DNA of 64,000 bases from Chersky-840 sp963794615. GTDB taxonomy: Bacteria > Actinomycetota > Acidimicrobiia > Acidimicrobiales > UBA8190. The translations under genes were made by a program, and so were the position numbers. Shown piece after piece: positions 61,447 through 64,000 of this stretch. The stretch spans positions 682,001-746,000 of the forward strand of contig CAWCEP010000005.1 in the NCBI GenBank assembly GCA_963794615.1, read 5' to 3'. The notes under the pieces were generated by a model, which made no database searches, had not been told where the DNA came from, and saw nothing but the letters and a program-made list of their open reading frames with translations. Within the stretch, counting starts at the first letter, position 1. Each line of letters opens with the position of its first letter.

Positions 61447-62175
61447 TCAGGGTCGGGGCAGGAGCGCGGCCACGGTCTTGTAGCAGTGGCCGTCACGCGG
61501 TCGACTGAGGACCACCACGAGATAGTGGGTCCGGAAGCCGAGCGCACTCTCGAGGTCCTTCCCTGACAGCCGGTCGCGACGGGCCCGCTCCAGCGCGACG
61601 ATGGCGCGTCGGTCCTCCATGGGGAGCCAGTTGTCGCTCCGGGGCCAACCGAACCGTGCCCACACCGTGTCGTCCTCCCGGCGCCGGAAGATCACCGGCC
61701 CCCGGCTCGGGACCACTACGGCCACCGACGGCCGCATGCCCCGGAACTCCCAGTAGGGAGCGGACGAACCGGCGAACCCGAGCAGGTTCTGTTGGGGAGG
61801 GAGGGCGACGTCACGCAGGACGCGGCGCGCCCGTCGGCCCTTGACGGCGCCGAGGACGGAGGGCACCCCGGTCACCGTGACCGCTTCGGGCTGGGCCAGG
61901 TCGTCGCGCTCGGGATCGTCGGCCCACACGACGTCCACGATCTCGAGGGGCTCGAGATCGGGAACGTGGTCCTCACCCCAATCGACCCGGAGGCGCACGA
62001 TGGCGCCCGTGTGCAGGTCGACGGCGGTGGTGTCCTCGTCGGTGCAGGCCAGCACCATGCAGCGGTGTGCCCCCGGCACCTGCGGGGGCAGACGCCCCTT
62101 GCGACGCCCCCGGCGTCGGGTGTGGTCGTCGTCCTCGTCACGCCCCGAAGCGCCCCACTCGGTCTCGGTCGTCAC
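61447..62175 (-). CDS. conserved hypothetical protein
   Basis: A 242 aa protein of unknown function. The first 35 residues are highly charged (DEDDDHTRRRGRRKGR). The body is beta-rich, with two short repeats of a hydrophobic-strand type, SVAVVVPSRGPVIFRRREDD and HYLVVVLSRPRDGHC. No catalytic motif, membrane segment or zinc site is visible. It starts by GTGA overlap with the YyaL gene, so the two are probably one operon and perhaps act together. Confidence 0.7.
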   Translation of the reverse strand: MTTETEWGASGRDEDDDHTRRRGRRKGRLPPQVPGAHRCMVLACTDEDTTAVDLHTGAIVRLRVDWGEDHVPDLEPLEIVDVVWADDPERDDLAQPEAVTVTGVPSVLGAVKGRRARRVLRDVALPPQQNLLGFAGSSAPYWEFRGMRPSVAVVVPSRGPVIFRRREDDTVWARFGWPRSDNWLPMEDRRAIVALERARRDRLSGKDLESALGFRTHYLVVVLSRPRDGHCYKTVAALLPRP

Positions 62176-64000
62176 GGGCGCCCCGTCGCCATGACGGCCC
62201 TTCCGGCGGCGAGCTCGTCGTCGAGGCGCCGGGCGAGGTCATCGGGGGTGGTGGCGGGGGACCGGCACACGAAACGCCGGCACACGTAGGCGTAGCCCTC
62301 GTCGCGTCCTGCCCACAGCGGTGACGACGTCGGCTCGCCCCAGGCCAGGACCATCGTCGGCTCGAACCGGGCTCTGGCCGTGGCGAGCAGATCAGGGCGG
62401 TCCCCGGGGATGACGACCTCGGTGACGCCCCCACCCGACAGCTCGGAGGCGGCCACGCTGTTGGCGCACGCCAACGGGTACTCCGATGCCACCCGCGCCA
62501 GCGTCCGCAGCAACGATGCACCGGCGTCGGTGAGCGCATCGTCAGCGCGCAGCGCGCCGAGCCGGAGCAGCGCCGCCGCGGCCACCCCGTTGGCGGCGGG
62601 TACGGCGCCGTCGAGGATGTCGAGAGGACGGACCACGAGGCGCTCGGCGTCGTTGCCCGTGGTGTAGAGCAAGGTCCCCTCGCCGGCGAAGAGCTCGAGC
62701 ATGCCCAGCGCGGTCTCCTGCGCATGGTCCAGCCACCGCACCGCTCCGGTGAGCTCTGCCAACCGGGTGAAGAACTCGACGAGCCAGGCGTAGTCGCCGG
62801 CGTAGGCGAGGTGTCTCGCCCGACCGTCCTGCCACGACCGCAGCCACCGGCCCGTGTCGCGGTCGCGCAATTCGGCCAGGAGGAATTCACCGATCCTGAC
62901 GGCCGCGTCGGCCCAGTCGGGGCGGCCCGCGGCGCCAGCCGCCTCGGCCAGCGACGATCCGAACATGGCGTTCCACTCGGTGAGTACCTTGTCGTCGAGC
63001 CCGGGATGGACCCGGGTGCGGCGGGCGTCGAACAAGGTGCGACGCGCCTCCTCGACGAGGGCGGGGCGCGCCAGCTCGGCGCCGAGTGGGCGGCGCAGGA
63101 TGGTGCGGCCCTCGAAGTTGCCCGCCTCGGTGACCCCGTACCAGTCGGCGGCGACGGCGGCGAGCTCGGGCCCGAGCGCGTCGGCCAACTGGGCCGGCGT
63201 CCAGACGTAGAAGCGCCCCTCCTCGCCCTCGGAATCGGCGTCCTGGGCCGAGTACAGCCCTCCCCCGGCGACGCCAGCTCGCCGAGCACGTAGCCGACCG
63301 TCTCCTCGACCACCTGGAGCCATTGCGCCTCGCCCGTGACCTGCCAGGCGTGGAGGTAGACGCGCACCAGCCCGGCTTGGTCGTAGAGCATCTTCTCGAA
63401 GTGCGGGACGGTCCACGTGGCGTCGGTGGAGTAGCGGGCGAAGCCGCCGCCCACGTGGTCGTAGATCCCACCCGACGCCATCGCCCCCAGGGTGGCGGTG
63501 GCCATGGCGAGTGACGACGCCGCTCCCGTGAGCCGATGGTGGCGCAGACACAACTCGACCAGTTGGGGTTGGGGGAACTTCGGCGCGGGGCCGAACCCAC
63601 CCCAAGTGGCGTCGAAGCGCGCCGCCAGTTCCGCCGCCGCGGAGGTGAGCAGGGCGGCGGTGCGGGAGGCGGGTTCGTCGGCGGCGTCGCCGGGCCGAGT
63701 CAGCAGGTCCTGGGGCACCCGGGTGCGGCGGTCGACGGCTTCGGCCAACGCATCGGCTTGGCGGTCGACTTCGTCACGGCGGTTGTGCCATGCATCGTCC
63801 ACGGCGTCGAGCACGTGGCGGAAGCTCGGCGTGCCGGGGCCGTCGCGCGGGGGGAAGTACGTGCCCCCGAAGAAGGGACGGCCGTCGGGCGTGAGGAACA
63901 CCGTCATCGGCCATCCGCCGCTGCCCGTCATGGCCTGGACGGCTTCCATGTAGACGGCGTCCACGTCGGGACGCTCCTCACGATCCACCTTGATCGAGAC
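62172..64000 (-). CDS. YyaL/DUF255 thioredoxin-domain protein (5' end outside window; one frameshift)
   Basis: A member of the DUF255 family (spermatogenesis-associated protein 20-like): a thioredoxin-fold N-terminus joined to a glycosidase-like (alpha/alpha)6 barrel. The visible start SIKVDREERPDVDAVYM, then GSGGWPMTVFLTPDG and GGTYFPP, belong to the thioredoxin-like part; the preceding cysteine motif is outside the window. HVGGGFARYSTDATWTVPHF and KVLTEWNAMFGSSLA are typical of the barrel. The frame breaks near 63262; adding one G gives LYSAQDADSEGEEGRFYVW. Function is unknown. Confidence 0.87.

Overview
The window is about 64 kb of high-GC (roughly 70%) chromosome from an actinobacterium. 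Gene content and order fit the Acidimicrobiia or a related deep actinobacterial line. The evidence is synteny with the Mycobacterium lexA/nrdR/hflX/dapF/miaA/miaB region, a division and cell wall (dcw) cluster without ftsA, SepF and DivIVA (Wag31) after ftsZ, a proteasome activator (Bpa), a DnaE1-type polymerase with an intact PHP domain, and RNase J. I saw no tRNA, rRNA, CRISPR array, insertion sequence, prophage or attachment site. This is core chromosome rather than a mobile region.

Layout. (1) 0-20 kb: an M16 peptidase (cut by the window start), then the lysine/diaminopimelate genes dapB, dapA, dapF, dapC-like, dapD and dapE, interleaved with a tandem TetR pair plus a diiron ferritin-like protein, rnj, ftsK, a D,D-carboxypeptidase, thrB, miaB, miaA and hflX. 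Together they give the succinylase route to meso-DAP. (2) 20-25 kb: the SOS locus, lexA divergent from a LysM membrane protein (probable SOS division inhibitor), then nrdR, a LmbE deacetylase and a Y-family polymerase. (3) 24.6-27.6 kb: DUF3040, a ROK kinase, a small conserved protein, an HNH protein and a lipoate-ligase-like protein. (4) 28-47 kb: the dcw cluster mraZ-rsmH-ftsL-ftsI-murE-mraY-murD-ftsW-murG-murC-murB-ftsQ-ftsZ, followed by pgeF, yggS, sepF, yggT and divIVA. murF is absent from its usual place. MurE carries the DNPR motif that recognises meso-DAP, which links this block to the dap genes upstream. (5) 47-64 kb: ileS (minus strand), a DksA-like protein with a histone-like tail, lspA, rluD, a group 2 sigma factor, a histidine phosphatase, an Rrf2 regulator, a phosphodiesterase, bpa, dnaE, two uncharacterised genes and a YyaL/DUF255 protein cut by the window end.

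Two properties of the sequence recur. First, at least thirteen genes start 6-8 bases after a TAnnnT hexamer, the signature of leaderless transcripts. Other genes have classic promoters with 17-18 base spacers (tetR2, lexA, lysM, mraZ, ftsZ, dksA, DUF3040). Second, many genes are broken by single-base indels. They are dense and nearly all +1 across ftsI-murE-mraY-murD (32.2-36.1 kb, about 35 of them) and sparse elsewhere (dapB, dapD, dapE, dinB, ftsQ, ftsZ, sepF and others). As these genes are essential and every family motif is recovered by switching frame, I read this as sequence error rather than decay. Coordinates for those genes are therefore the span of the homologous reading, not one open frame.

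I did not find a clearly new multi-gene system. The best leads are the lexA/LysM regulatory region with four SOS boxes and a 14-codon leaderless ORF, the autoregulated TetR-TetR-diiron module, the missing murF, and a paired DnaA-box-like site ahead of dnaE.
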